Shown piece after piece: positions 1-9,691 of a DNA stretch of 64,000 nucleotides; positions within the stretch are counted from its first letter, which is position 1; every line of letters begins with the position of its first letter. A program made the position numbers and the translations under genes. Location: NCBI GenBank assembly GCA_905215385.1, contig CAJMPY010000011.1, forward strand, positions 19,479 to 83,478. Reading direction: 5' to 3'. The stretch comes from an uncultured bacterium. GTDB taxonomy: Bacteria; Actinomycetota; Coriobacteriia; Coriobacteriales; Coriobacteriaceae. The notes below the pieces were generated by a model that worked only from the letters and a program-made list of their open reading frames with translations, did not search any database and was not told the origin of the DNA.

Positions 1-1086
1 CTCGGGGAACGGGATCAGGTTGTGATGGCTCTTGATGGTGGCCGTCTTGCCGCCCGTCTTGCGAGCGCCGGACTCGATGATGTCGGGGTAGATGGTGCCC
101 TGAGCCAGGTACTTCACGGGTTTACCATCGGTCTCAAGCTGCTGAGCAACCGCGAAGAACTCTTTCCAGAACTGCGTACCGATGATGCGGCGCTTCTCCT
201 CGGGCTCGGTCACGCCGGCCAGAAGCTCGGCATAACGGTCCTCGGCGTGGACGTGGATAAAGTCGACGTCAAACTGCTTGGTGAAGACCTCCTCCACCTG
301 CTCGGGCTCGCCCTTGCGCAGCAGACCGTGGTTGATGAACACGCAGGTCATCTGCTTGCCTACGGCGCGGGCGCCAAGAGCTGCCACGACGGAGGAGTCG
401 ACGCCGCCGGACAGGGCCAGAATCACGCGGTCGTTGCCGACCTTCTCGCGGAACTCGGCCGTCATGGTCTCGACCAGGTTGTCCATGCTCCAGTTGGGCT
501 CCAGGCCGCAGATCTCAAACAGGAAGTTGCTCAGCAGCTGCTGACCGTACTCGGAATGCTTGACCTCGGGGTGGAACTGCGTGGTGAAGATCTTGCGCTC
601 GACGCACTCCATGGCGGCAACCGGGCACACGTCGGTGCTGGCGGTAACGGTAAAGCCCTCGGGCACCTCGGAGACGGCATCGCGGTGGCTCATCCACACG
701 GTCTGCTCCATGGGCGTGGAGTTAAAGAGCTTGGCGCCTGCCGTGCGCGTGATGGTGGCGCGGCCATACTCGCCCACCTCGGAGTGGCCGACCTTGCCAC
801 CGAGCGTCACGGCCGTGATCTGATGACCGTAGCAGAAGCCCAGGACGGGAAGGCCCAGGTCAAAGATGGCGGGGTCGATGGACGGAGCGTCCTCGGCATA
901 CACAGAAGCCGGGCCGCCGGAAAGGATGAGCGCAGAGGCGTTCATCTCGCGAATCTCGTCGGCCGAGATGTCGCAGGGAACGATCTCGGAATACACGTTG
1001 AGGTCGCGGACGCGACGGGCAATGAGCTGACCGTACTGCGCACCAAAGTCGAGTACGAGGACCTTTGCGGAAGCCTTTTGATCCAT
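1..1086 (-). CDS. guaA: GMP synthase (glutamine-hydrolysing), 3' part beyond the left edge
   Basis: The enzyme makes GMP from XMP, ATP and glutamine in the last step of guanine nucleotide synthesis. It starts at 1086 after a strong GGAGGGG ribosome site and runs off the left edge, so 362 codons are seen. The N-terminal class I glutamine amidotransferase domain has Cys85 in GFCYGHQ and His172/Glu174 in FHPEV. The ATP pyrophosphatase domain follows with the PP-loop SGGVDSS near residues 223-229. The visible part ends in the motif SGARKTGG typical of the synthase core. The C-terminal dimerisation domain is outside the window. Identification is secure from two independent catalytic domains in the right order. 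Confidence 0.97.
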   Translation of the reverse strand, partial: MDQKASAKVLVLDFGAQYGQLIARRVRDLNVYSEIVPCDISADEIREMNASALILSGGPASVYAEDAPSIDPAIFDLGLPVLGFCYGHQITAVTLGGKVGHSEVGEYGRATITRTAGAKLFNSTPMEQTVWMSHRDAVSEVPEGFTVTASTDVCPVAAMECVERKIFTTQFHPEVKHSEYGQQLLSNFLFEICGLEPNWSMDNLVETMTAEFREKVGNDRVILALSGGVDSSVVAALGARAVGKQMTCVFINHGLLRKGEPEQVEEVFTKQFDVDFIHVHAEDRYAELLAGVTEPEEKRRIIGTQFWKEFFAVAQQLETDGKPVKYLAQGTIYPDIIESGARKTGGKTATIKSHHNLIPFPE

Positions 1087-1353
1087 GGTTTCCCCTCCTG
1101 TTGGCGGGGAGCCGGTGCCCACCCGCGTGAATGAACGAAAATAACTTTCATAGTGTACACGTTATATGGGGCTTCTCGTCCCTCGCAGCCATCAGCGCAC
1201 GGCAAACGCACGACCTGGGCCCTTATTTGACGGCAATTGAAGTGTTACTAAACGTTACAGATGATGTATTACGTTTGAACATTGGACGCCCTGTGCCACA
1301 ATACTGCCGAACGACTCCGCCTCTGCGGCGGCAAATACGATAGGAATACCAGC

Positions 1354-2367
1354 ATGAAGCGCATCCTTCTCATCGCCACGGGCGGCACCATCGCATCGAC
1401 CGAGGACGGCAACGGCCTCTCCCCCGCCCTGACCGGTGAGGAACTCGCCCAGAGCGTCCCCGAGATCTCGGGCCTCTGCGAGCTCGACGTGGTGCAGCCC
1501 ATGAACATCGACAGCACCAATATGCGCCCCAGTGACTGGATGCGTATCCGCGACGTCATCGTCGAGGGTTATGCCGACCACGACGGCTTCGTGATTCTGC
1601 ACGGCACCGACACCATGAGCTACACCGCGGCGGCGCTTTCCTACCTGATTCAGGACAGCCCCAAGCCCATCGTACTCACCGGCTCGCAAAAGCCCATGGG
1701 CAATCCCTTTACCGACGCCAAGCTCAACCTGTACCAGAGCCTGCTTTATGCGCTCGACGAGCACTCGCACGACGTCTCAATCGTGTTTGGCGGCGTAGCC
1801 ATTGCCGGCACGCGCGCCCGCAAACAGCGCACCATGAGCTTTAACGCGTTCATTAGCGTCAACTATCCGCCCATCGCCTATATCCGCAACGACCGCATCG
1901 TGCGCAACGGGCTTCACGGCACGCATCAGGGCGAAAACCCGGTGCGTTTCTACGACAGCATCGACCCGCGCGTATTTGTACTCAAGCTCACGCCCGGCGT
2001 AAACCCGGGCATCCTCGACGCCCTTGCCGATAGCTACGACGCTGTAATCCTTGAGACCTTTGGCATTGGCGGTATCCCCGAGTTTGGCGAGTCGGGCGAG
2101 TCGTTCCAAGAGGCGATTTTCCGCTGGGTCGATTCGGGCCGCACCGTCGTTATGACCACGCAGGTCCCCGAAGAGGGCCTCGATCTGGGTGTTTATGAGG
2201 TCGGCCGTGCTTACGCCGATCATCCGGGCATTTTGCGCGGCGACGACATGACCACCGAGACGCTCGTGGCCAAAACTATGTGGGCACTCGGCCAGTCACG
2301 CGATGCCGCCGAGATCCAGCGCCTGTTCTACAGCCAAGTCAACCACGACCGCATCCCGATGGCGTAA
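1354..2367 (+). CDS. ansA: L-asparaginase, type I-like
   Basis: This 337-residue protein should hydrolyse L-asparagine to aspartate and ammonia. The start at 1354 is chosen because the family N-terminus, MKRILLIATGGTIAS, begins there; an upstream ATG at 1282 only adds 24 unrelated residues. The first catalytic triad member is Thr12 in TGGT, and the second site is Thr85-Asp86 in HGTDT. SQKPMG near 111-116 is also a family motif. No signal peptide is visible, so it is probably the cytoplasmic type I enzyme rather than a secreted type II enzyme. It stands alone, divergent from guaA, with a 267-bp gap between them. The type I versus II call is inference. Confidence 0.93.
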   Translation: MKRILLIATGGTIASTEDGNGLSPALTGEELAQSVPEISGLCELDVVQPMNIDSTNMRPSDWMRIRDVIVEGYADHDGFVILHGTDTMSYTAAALSYLIQDSPKPIVLTGSQKPMGNPFTDAKLNLYQSLLYALDEHSHDVSIVFGGVAIAGTRARKQRTMSFNAFISVNYPPIAYIRNDRIVRNGLHGTHQGENPVRFYDSIDPRVFVLKLTPGVNPGILDALADSYDAVILETFGIGGIPEFGESGESFQEAIFRWVDSGRTVVMTTQVPEEGLDLGVYEVGRAYADHPGILRGDDMTTETLVAKTMWALGQSRDAAEIQRLFYSQVNHDRIPMA

Positions 2368-2389
2368 TTCAGTTGTCGACGGGTATCCC

Positions 2390-2608
2390 CTATTCGATAC
2401 CCTCGAGAAGCTCTGACACCGTCATGCCGAGTGCGGGCGCGATCTTAAATAGAACCTTGAGCGTGAAATTTGCCGTTCCATCTTCGATTCTGTCGAGATA
2501 GGGGCGACTGATTCCTGCTGCCACACAAAAATCGACCTTGGAGATACCAAGGTCCCTGCGCGTCTCTTCGACCCGCCTGCCAAGAATCTGTTTCGCACGT
2601 TCGTCCAT
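2390..2608 (-). CDS. XRE-family helix-turn-helix regulator
   Basis: This is a 72-residue protein made almost entirely of one Cro/CI-type helix-turn-helix domain (about residues 8-68). The recognition region reads SKVDFCVAAGISRPYLDRIE and the C-terminal helix ends in SELLEGIE. There is no second domain. It is divergent from the unknown gene at 2685, and a perfect 26-bp palindrome lies between the two starts, 28 bp upstream of this one. The regulator therefore probably controls itself and its neighbour. Single-domain regulators of this size are common as antitoxins or local repressors; which role applies here cannot be told from the sequence. Confidence 0.85.
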   Translation of the reverse strand: MDERAKQILGRRVEETRRDLGISKVDFCVAAGISRPYLDRIEDGTANFTLKVLFKIAPALGMTVSELLEGIE

Positions 2609-2636
2609 GCAGCCGAGTTTGAAATGGAGCTGAACA

Positions 2637-2662
2637 AAAACGTAAACTATAGTTTACGTTTT
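2637..2662. promoter_or_regulatory. Perfect 26-bp palindromic operator between divergent genes
   Basis: The central part is GTAAACTATAGTTTAC and the symmetry extends to four A and four T bases at the ends, with no mismatch. It sits 28 bp from the XRE regulator start (2608) and 22 bp from the start of the divergent gene (2685). Position and symmetry fit a dimeric helix-turn-helix repressor site. Assignment to the adjacent regulator is inferred. Confidence 0.75.
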
Positions 2663-2684
2663 GCCGAATACACAGGAGTTTTCT

Positions 2685-3074
2685 ATGTCGGGTTCTTCGG
2701 TCCGCATGTACCGAGCCACGCTTCGCACAAACAGCGCACCGCCCAAGCTCTTCGTCGTTGAAGCCGAATGCCTTTCACCCGATGAGCGCACAGCATTTGC
2801 ATTGCTATCAAGTCGCGTCGCCGCCGTTCTGGTCCCTTGCCCGGCGCAAGGTGAACTTGCCATCCAATGCCAAACGCATAGCTGCTCGCTCAATCAGGCT
2901 GCCGTAATCGCAACCAGCCAACGCGGCCTACCCCTTCTTTTAGAAGCCGGCATTGCGCTCACCCTTCGCGGCGCCGGATACGAAAACGAGGCCGCCGCCG
3001 ATATGGTCTTTAAACCACGATCGAGCGGCGGCCTCGCAGCAGCCATCGAATATGCTTGCAGGCTCGTTGCCTAA
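2685..3074 (+). CDS. Unknown 129-residue protein divergent from XRE regulator
   Basis: I do not recognise the family. The start at 2685 is preferred over an in-frame ATG at 2661 because CAGGAG precedes it at good spacing and because 2661 lies inside the palindromic operator. The product is mixed alpha/beta in character with a small-residue-rich centre and no clear transmembrane helix or signal peptide. It has two cysteines in the segment CQTHSC. Being divergent from a single-domain XRE protein across a shared palindrome, it could be the effector of a two-gene module such as a toxin-antitoxin pair. That is a guess from layout, not from sequence similarity. Confidence 0.65.
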   Translation: MSGSSVRMYRATLRTNSAPPKLFVVEAECLSPDERTAFALLSSRVAAVLVPCPAQGELAIQCQTHSCSLNQAAVIATSQRGLPLLLEAGIALTLRGAGYENEAAADMVFKPRSSGGLAAAIEYACRLVA

Positions 3075-3083
3075 AAGGGCAAG

Positions 3084-3467
3084 CTAGAAACCAAAGCCAA
3101 AGCCCGTTCCGGTAATCGCCGAATACATAAAGTAGACGTTGATCACGTTGAGGAACACGCCCGTAATGCAGCCGTTGCGCAGATAGCGCTCGCACACGAT
3201 GCGCGCCATGGCGGCAGAGTCATCATTGTTTTTAGCCTGGCGTCCTGCCGTAAAGTACGTCGCCACGCTCAGCAGCAGGTTGAGCACCGGCAGTGCCAGC
3301 AGCTCGTAGCTCTTGCCCCAGCGCGTCACCTCGCCGGCGGCATTAAACTTTGTTGCCACCTCGGGACCAATGTTGGGGATAACACACGCTGCGACCGCCA
3401 GCGGAATCACCGCAAGTACGAGCAGCGCAATACCCATGTAGCCGGCTTTTTTGCCATATTTAAACAT
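3084..3467 (-). CDS. DUF1648-type integral membrane protein
   Basis: This 127-residue protein begins with a basic stretch, then a transmembrane helix (about 11-33). The segment FNAAGEVTRWG (about 60) is the hallmark of DUF1648, a domain found in SdpI-like immunity or sensor membrane proteins. Further hydrophobic segments lie near 55-70 and 100-120. It starts 11 bp after the stop of ychF on the same strand with AAGGA as ribosome site, so it is probably cotranscribed with ychF. The function is unknown. The C-terminus is a glycine/phenylalanine repeat, TGFGFGF. Confidence 0.8.
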   Translation of the reverse strand: MFKYGKKAGYMGIALLVLAVIPLAVAACVIPNIGPEVATKFNAAGEVTRWGKSYELLALPVLNLLLSVATYFTAGRQAKNNDDSAAMARIVCERYLRNGCITGVFLNVINVYFMYSAITGTGFGFGF

Positions 3468-3478
3468 ATGCGTCGTCC

Positions 3479-4555
<1,077 letters not shown>

Positions 4556-4669
4556 GACAGCTCCTTTTGGTACAAGCATTTCAAACTGCATAAGTATAGC
4601 GCCGCCGCAGCATCTGGGCTAACCCGGACGCCACGGCGGCACGAATGAAGCAGAGATAGGGGTCGCTGA

Positions 4670-5923
4670 CTAGTCCGCGAGCTTCTCCACCTGATCGAGC
4701 ATCTTGTCGAGCTTGGCCTTCGCCTCAGCCTTGACCTTCTGGGCTTCTTCGTGGGCCCTAGCCTTCTGGGCGGCCTTTTCCTCGGCCTCGGGATCGACGA
4801 CGACTAGGTTGGATGCATCATGTTCAACCAGCTTAAGCGCATGCTCGGGGCACACCTTGACGCAGGCTCCGCAACCCAGGCAATACGTGGACTCCAGTGC
4901 AAAGCGGCCGCTTCCCACCAGATCGCAGGCAAACGTGGGGCACACGTTGACGCACTCGCCGCACGACGTGCACTTGTCAAAATCGCATTCCGGCGTGCTC
5001 ACCTGCATGTTCTGGGCAAGCTCGGGGTGGTTTTGCAGCGTCGAGAGCACCAGCTGGCGCCCGTGCGTAAGCGTGCGGCGACGTTTGGCCGTCGTGGTGC
5101 CGCACATGGTGTTGAGCGTACGCTCCAACTGAGTAATCTGATGGCGATGGGCTTTGAGCTTCTGCGTCACCGAGGCCAGTGCCGCCGTTGCCGGATTGAG
5201 CTTGGTCACGGTAAGGCCCGTGGTGCGGGCGATCTTTTCCATGTACTCCTTGCGCTCGTACTCGCGGCGCTTATGGCACTTGAGGCTTTTGGGATCGACC
5301 TCCAGACCCATGCCCGTACCGGCCCACTCCTCGGCAGTGGCGATGGCCTCGCCCAGAATATCCTCGCCACCGGTGTTGCGGCACTTATCGCACACGCCCA
5401 ACGGCAGGTACACGCTCACGTTGGGATAGTCGGCCAGCACCGAGAACCAGGTCTCGGCCGTAATATCGCCCACGCAGGCAACGACGACCTCGTTTTCGCG
5501 CGGCATGCGCTTGAGGGCGCGCGTGCAGGTAACGTAGGCGGTCTCGTGGCTCGTAGCTGCAGAGACAATGTCGTCGTAAAGGTTTTTGGGCGCCAGGCGC
5601 GGCGAAATAATCGCCTCGGTCGGACAGGCAGCGGCGCACAGGCCGCACTTGCGACAGGAGTCGAGGATCTCGATAGCGTCTTCCTCGACCTCGATAGCGT
5701 TGACCGGGCACACATCCATGCACGCGGTGCAACCGCTCTTTTCGTTTTTGCAGGTCAAGCACGGAATGGTGTTGCCGCGCGGACGCTCCTTGTAGTCGGC
5801 AGGATTCCACTGCGGCGCCGACGGATCGAGTGCGTCGGTCACACCGCCAAGCGGGTTTTTAAGAAAGTCGAAACCCTTGCTGATTTCGATAATGTCATCA
5901 AACAGATCGTGTTCCTGCGCCAT
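4670..5923 (-). CDS. Multi-cluster 4Fe-4S ferredoxin-type electron transfer protein
   Basis: The 417-residue protein starts at 5923 after GGGAGGGG; an upstream ATG at 5953 would add ten residues. Two 4Fe-4S modules lie at the N-terminus (Cys55/58/65/68/72 and Cys90/93/96/100) and two at the C-terminus (about 313-358, CTSCGECVNVCP and CLGCGACVKVCP). Between them is a domain with CDKC near its middle. A charged coiled-coil-like tail follows. Such proteins shuttle electrons in anaerobes, but nothing adjacent identifies its partner oxidoreductase. It may be soluble, as no membrane segment is seen. Confidence 0.85.
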   Translation of the reverse strand: MAQEHDLFDDIIEISKGFDFLKNPLGGVTDALDPSAPQWNPADYKERPRGNTIPCLTCKNEKSGCTACMDVCPVNAIEVEEDAIEILDSCRKCGLCAAACPTEAIISPRLAPKNLYDDIVSAATSHETAYVTCTRALKRMPRENEVVVACVGDITAETWFSVLADYPNVSVYLPLGVCDKCRNTGGEDILGEAIATAEEWAGTGMGLEVDPKSLKCHKRREYERKEYMEKIARTTGLTVTKLNPATAALASVTQKLKAHRHQITQLERTLNTMCGTTTAKRRRTLTHGRQLVLSTLQNHPELAQNMQVSTPECDFDKCTSCGECVNVCPTFACDLVGSGRFALESTYCLGCGACVKVCPEHALKLVEHDASNLVVVDPEAEEKAAQKARAHEEAQKVKAEAKAKLDKMLDQVEKLAD

Positions 5924-6074
5924 GCGCGGCCCCTCCCTGAGCAGTGCAAACAAGCAAGAAATAATGATACGCCATCGGCCCGTGCCTCGAGCAAATTACA
6001 CGCGGAGCACCTTTGGGACAAATAGCCTATGGCCTATCGCCGCCTCGATTGCACAAGGTCAATCAAGCGCCAAA

Positions 6075-7142
6075 CTATGCCTCGCACATGAGCTGCACGA
6101 GCTTTTGTTTGGTCACCTTGGCCTGCTCGTTGGCCATATTACGCTCGTTTCTAAAGGCCGCATTTGCAACACTCTGCAGGTCGGCATCGGAAATCTCGCC
6201 AAGGCCCAGATCCTCGAGCGTCGTCGGCAGACCGACGCGCTGGCAAAACTCGAGCACCTGATCAAGCTCGGGCGCACGCTCCAGGCGCAGCTGCACCACC
6301 AGGCCAAATGCCACGGCCTCGCCATGCATGGCCCTGCACTCGGGCAGAATCGTCAGACCGTTGGCGATGGCATGCGCCAACGCCAAGCCACCGCTCTCAA
6401 AGCCAACGCCCGAAAGCAGAATATTGCACTCGATCAGGCGCTCAACCGCTGGTGACATGCGACCCTTCTTGAGGTCGCGCTTAGCAGCGACACCACACTC
6501 CATAAGTGTGTCGTAGCAGGCACGTGCCGCGACCAGGGCCAAGTGCCCCGGCGTTCCACCATGCTCGTTGGCGCCGTGCGCCGCGGCGCACGAACGCGCC
6601 TCAAAGTACGTTGCCAGTGCGTCGCCCATACCGGCGACCGTCATACGCAGTGGGGCCGCCGCGACCACGTTGGTATCGACCACGACCAGGTCCGGATTCT
6701 TCTCGAGCATCAGATAGCGATCGAACGACCCATCCTCGTGATACAGCACCGAAATCGCACTGCACGGACCGTCCATCGAGGCCGCCGTGGGGCATATGCA
6801 CAACGGCAACTCGGCATAAAACGCTACGGCCTTGGCGATATCGAGCATCTTGCCACCGCCAATACCCACCACCATGTCGCAATACTCGGCCCGGGCTTCC
6901 TTGGCCATTTCGACAACGGCATCTTCCGTACACGGACCGTTGTAAATTTTAAAGAACGGCTCGCTTAGATCTTCATCCAGAAATCCATCGACGATCTGCC
7001 TGCACAGCCGATCCTCGGTGCCCTGGTCAAACAAGACATAGGCAGCGCAGCCCAACCATGACAAATACCTGCCCTGACGCGAAAGTTCGTCCGGCCCCTG
7101 AACATACCGGCCAGGACCACCGTAAACCATAGGAAGCGCCAT
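6075..7142 (-). CDS. Glycerol dehydrogenase-like protein, second paralogue
   Basis: This 355-residue member of the iron-containing alcohol dehydrogenase superfamily groups with glycerol dehydrogenases by the N-terminus (PGRYVQGPDEL), the NAD-binding GIGGGKMLDIAKA and the metal-site motifs MGDALATYFEA, LAHAIANGL and MHGEAVAFG. It resembles the neighbouring gldA along its full length but has diverged: MDGPCSAISVLY replaces TDAPCSALSVLY, and the C-terminus is shorter and different. The ribosome site is weak. A REP-like hairpin and a terminator separate it from gldA, so it is probably transcribed on its own. Its substrate may differ from glycerol. Confidence 0.88.
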   Translation of the reverse strand: MALPMVYGGPGRYVQGPDELSRQGRYLSWLGCAAYVLFDQGTEDRLCRQIVDGFLDEDLSEPFFKIYNGPCTEDAVVEMAKEARAEYCDMVVGIGGGKMLDIAKAVAFYAELPLCICPTAASMDGPCSAISVLYHEDGSFDRYLMLEKNPDLVVVDTNVVAAAPLRMTVAGMGDALATYFEARSCAAAHGANEHGGTPGHLALVAARACYDTLMECGVAAKRDLKKGRMSPAVERLIECNILLSGVGFESGGLALAHAIANGLTILPECRAMHGEAVAFGLVVQLRLERAPELDQVLEFCQRVGLPTTLEDLGLGEISDADLQSVANAAFRNERNMANEQAKVTKQKLVQLMCEA

Positions 7143-7173
7143 ACGAGAATCCGCCCTTCATCAAACAACGATT

Positions 7174-7236
7174 GGTGCAAAGTAACCTGACCCCCTTGCA
7201 CCAACTTGGTGCGATGGGGTCAGGTTAGTTTGCACC
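7174..7236. repeat. REP-like nested hairpin
   Basis: The outer arms are 21 bases each with one mismatch, built on GTAACCTGACCCC and GGGGTCAGGTTAG, flanked by GGTGCAAA and TTTGCACC. The inner part is a second palindrome, GCACCAACTTGGTGC. The motif GGGGTCAGGTTA resembles the extragenic palindromes found around REP-associated tyrosine transposases. No transposase gene is present here. It lies directly upstream of the second glycerol dehydrogenase. Confidence 0.6.
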
Positions 7237-7241
7237 ATAGC

Positions 7242-7277
7242 AAAAAGGGGCAAAGCCATCTGCTTGCTTTGCCCCTT
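7242..7277 (-). terminator. Rho-independent terminator of gldA
   Basis: A 12-bp perfect stem, AAGGGGCAAAGC with GCTTTGCCCCTT, has a nine-base loop and is followed on the minus strand by a T-run. It lies 13 bp past the stop of the gene at 7290. Confidence 0.85.
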
Positions 7278-7289
7278 CCTTAGCTTGAT

Positions 7290-8390
7290 TTACTCATCCA
7301 TGAGATAGTAGTGGCCCAGAGCGTCGGCACCCAGGATGGCGTTTGCGACCATCTCGGGCGTCACCTCAAACGGCATGTTGCACATGGTGTCATCGGGCGC
7401 GCACGCGGCCTCGGCAACAATCATGGCCTGCTCGCGTGTAAGCTCGGCAACGCCAAGTTCCTTCATCGTGACCGGCAGGCCCAGCTCAATGCAGAAGCCC
7501 AAGACTTCCTCGAGTTTCTCAGTCGGAGCATCCTCGAGTACCAGCTGAACGATGGTGCCAAAGGCGACCTTCTCGCCGTGATACATGCCGTGGCACTCGG
7601 GCAGCATCGTCAGGCCATTGTGGATGGCATGAGCAGCAGCAAGGCCCGAGCTCTCAAAGCCAATGCCCGAAAGCAGCGTATTGGCCTCGATGATATGCTC
7701 GACGGCAGGCGTGAGCGCACCCTTCTCCAGCGCGACCTTGGCCTTAACGCCATCGGCCATAAGCGTCTCGTAGCAGAGCTTGGCGAGCGCCAGGCCGGCC
7801 ATTCCGCCCTTGCCGCCAGCGCAAGTGCCACCGTCGGCATCGTGCGTCGCCTGGGCCTCAAAGTAGGTTGCGAGCGCATCGCCCATTCCGGAAACCGTCA
7901 GGCGCACCGGGCTCGCCGCGATAACCGTCGTATCCATCAGGACAATGTTGGGGTTTGCCTTAAGGAAGAGGTACTTGTCGAACTGGCCGTCATCGGTATA
8001 GAGCACCGAAAGCGCCGAACACGGGGCATCGGTCGAGGCGATGGTGGGGCAAATGATAACCGGGGACTCTAGGTAGTAGGCAACGGCCTTCGCGGTGTCG
8101 AGGATCTTGCCGCCACCGACGCCGACGATGATGTCGCAACCGTTGTCGCGAGCGAGCGCAACCAGGCGATCGACCTCGCCCTTGGAGCACTCGCCGTTAA
8201 AGTCCTCAAACAGCAGCTCGGCCTTAGCCTCAGCAAAACCGCCCTCGATCTTAGCACCGACGCGCTTCTTGCCCGAAGGCGTCACGATGACGAGGGCCTT
8301 AGCGCCGAGCGGCTCGACATAAGAACCGAGCTTGGCCAGCTCGTCCGGGCCCTGGATGTACTTGCTGGGGCTATTGAAAATTGCAGCCAT
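7290..8390 (-). CDS. gldA: Glycerol dehydrogenase
   Basis: This 366-residue enzyme should oxidise glycerol to dihydroxyacetone with NAD. It has the GldA N-terminus (FNSPSKYIQGPDEL), the dinucleotide motif GVGGGKILDTAKAVA, the family signature TDAPCSALSVLY and metal-ligand motifs MGDALATYFEA, AAHAIHNGLT and YHGEKVAFGT. Length is normal for the family. It is flanked by terminators on both sides (8415-8450 upstream, 7242-7277 downstream), so it is a monocistronic unit within a run of three NAD-linked metal dehydrogenases on the same strand. A cytosolic role in anaerobic redox balance is likely. Confidence 0.93.
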   Translation of the reverse strand: MAAIFNSPSKYIQGPDELAKLGSYVEPLGAKALVIVTPSGKKRVGAKIEGGFAEAKAELLFEDFNGECSKGEVDRLVALARDNGCDIIVGVGGGKILDTAKAVAYYLESPVIICPTIASTDAPCSALSVLYTDDGQFDKYLFLKANPNIVLMDTTVIAASPVRLTVSGMGDALATYFEAQATHDADGGTCAGGKGGMAGLALAKLCYETLMADGVKAKVALEKGALTPAVEHIIEANTLLSGIGFESSGLAAAHAIHNGLTMLPECHGMYHGEKVAFGTIVQLVLEDAPTEKLEEVLGFCIELGLPVTMKELGVAELTREQAMIVAEAACAPDDTMCNMPFEVTPEMVANAILGADALGHYYLMDE

Positions 8391-8414
8391 AACTATCCCA
8401 TTCTCTAAAAAGAA

Positions 8415-8450
8415 AGGGGCTCCGTACAGATACGTGCGGAGCCCCTCGTT
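8415..8450 (-). terminator. Terminator after the iron alcohol dehydrogenase
   Basis: GGGGCTCCG and CGGAGCCCC pair across a 12-base loop, and on the minus strand the stem is followed by TTTCTTTTT. It lies just past the stop at 8468. Confidence 0.85.
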
Positions 8451-8467
8451 ACGATAACAAGAGTCGA

Positions 8468-9691
8468 TTAGAAATCGATGTCGGTGTCGTAGTAGCAGGC
8501 CTTGAGAATCTTCTCGAAGTCGGCAGTCTTGGTCTCACGCGGGTTCTCGGGCGTGCAGGCGTCCTGCTCGGCGTTCGCGGCGATCTCGGGGAGCTTCGCG
8601 AGGAACTCCTCCTCGGAAACCATCTGCGGGTTCTCGGCGTCGACCTTCACGCCACCATTCGCGTAATCCTTGATGGACTGCGGAATGTTGAGCTGGTCGT
8701 TGAGGTCGCGAATCTTCTGGACGAGCGCGGCAATGAGCTCCTCGTTGGTCTCGCCGGGAAGGTGCAGGATCTCCTTGGCCACGTAAGCATAACGCTCGGC
8801 AGCACGGGGATCCTTGGAGTTCCACTGGATGACCTTGCCCAGGTACATGGCGTTAGCAGCACCGTGGATGATGTGGCCGTTCTCGAAGGCAGCACCGGTC
8901 TTGTGAGCCATGGAGTGAACGATGCCGAGCAGGCCCGAGGAGAAGGCAATACCGGCGATGCACTGAGCCTCGTGCATGTGCTGACGGGCCTCATGGTCGC
9001 CGGCATAGGACTTGGGCAGCCACTCGACGATCTCGCGGATGCCGTGCAGAGCGTTGGCGTCGGTGAACATGGAAGCGCAGGTGGAAACGTAGGCCTCCAT
9101 GCAGTGGGTCAGAGCGTCCATGCCGGTATGAGCGCACAGCTTGGCGGGCATAGTGTAGGTGAGCTCGGGGTCGACGATGGCGACATCAGGGGTGATGTTG
9201 AAGTCGGCCAGCGGGTACTTGATGCCCTTGGCGTAGTCGGTAATGACGGAGAAGGCAGTGACCTCGGTAGCGGTACCGGAGGTAGAGGAGATGGCGCAGA
9301 AGTGAGCCTTCTGACGCAGCTCGGGGAAGCTGAACGGCTGGATGATGTTATCGAAGGACTCCTCGGGATACTCGTAGAAGACCCACATGGCCTTAGCGGC
9401 ATCGATGGGCGAGCCGCCGCCGATGGCGATAATCCAGTCGGGCTCGAACTCGCGCATGGCCTCGGCGCCCTTCATGACCGTCTCGATGGACGGATCGGAC
9501 TCGACGCCCTCGAACAGCTTGACCTCGAAGCCGCCCTCTTTGAGGTCGGCCTCAACGTCCTGCAGGAACCCGCCGCGGCGCATAGAGCTGCCGCCAGAAA
9601 CGATGATGGCCTTCTTGCCCTTGAGGTTCTTCACCTCGTGGCGAGCGCCCTCACCAAAGTACAGATCGCGAGGATTGGTAAAACGTCCCAT
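8468..9691 (-). CDS. Iron-containing (group III) alcohol dehydrogenase
   Basis: The start at 9691 follows TAGGAGG and gives a 407-residue protein beginning MGRFTNPRDLYFGEG; an ATG at 9742 adds 17 residues overlapping the regulatory region. The NAD site is GGGSPIDAAKAMW, the family signature HCMEAYVST follows HTGMDALT, and the iron-binding histidines are in HSMAHKTGAAFENGHIIHG. The general form is that of butanol or lactaldehyde-type dehydrogenases acting on small alcohols or aldehydes. The substrate cannot be fixed from sequence. A 9-bp hairpin lies 41-67 bp upstream of the start and may be regulatory. Confidence 0.93.
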   Translation of the reverse strand: MGRFTNPRDLYFGEGARHEVKNLKGKKAIIVSGGSSMRRGGFLQDVEADLKEGGFEVKLFEGVESDPSIETVMKGAEAMREFEPDWIIAIGGGSPIDAAKAMWVFYEYPEESFDNIIQPFSFPELRQKAHFCAISSTSGTATEVTAFSVITDYAKGIKYPLADFNITPDVAIVDPELTYTMPAKLCAHTGMDALTHCMEAYVSTCASMFTDANALHGIREIVEWLPKSYAGDHEARQHMHEAQCIAGIAFSSGLLGIVHSMAHKTGAAFENGHIIHGAANAMYLGKVIQWNSKDPRAAERYAYVAKEILHLPGETNEELIAALVQKIRDLNDQLNIPQSIKDYANGGVKVDAENPQMVSEEEFLAKLPEIAANAEQDACTPENPRETKTADFEKILKACYYDTDIDF

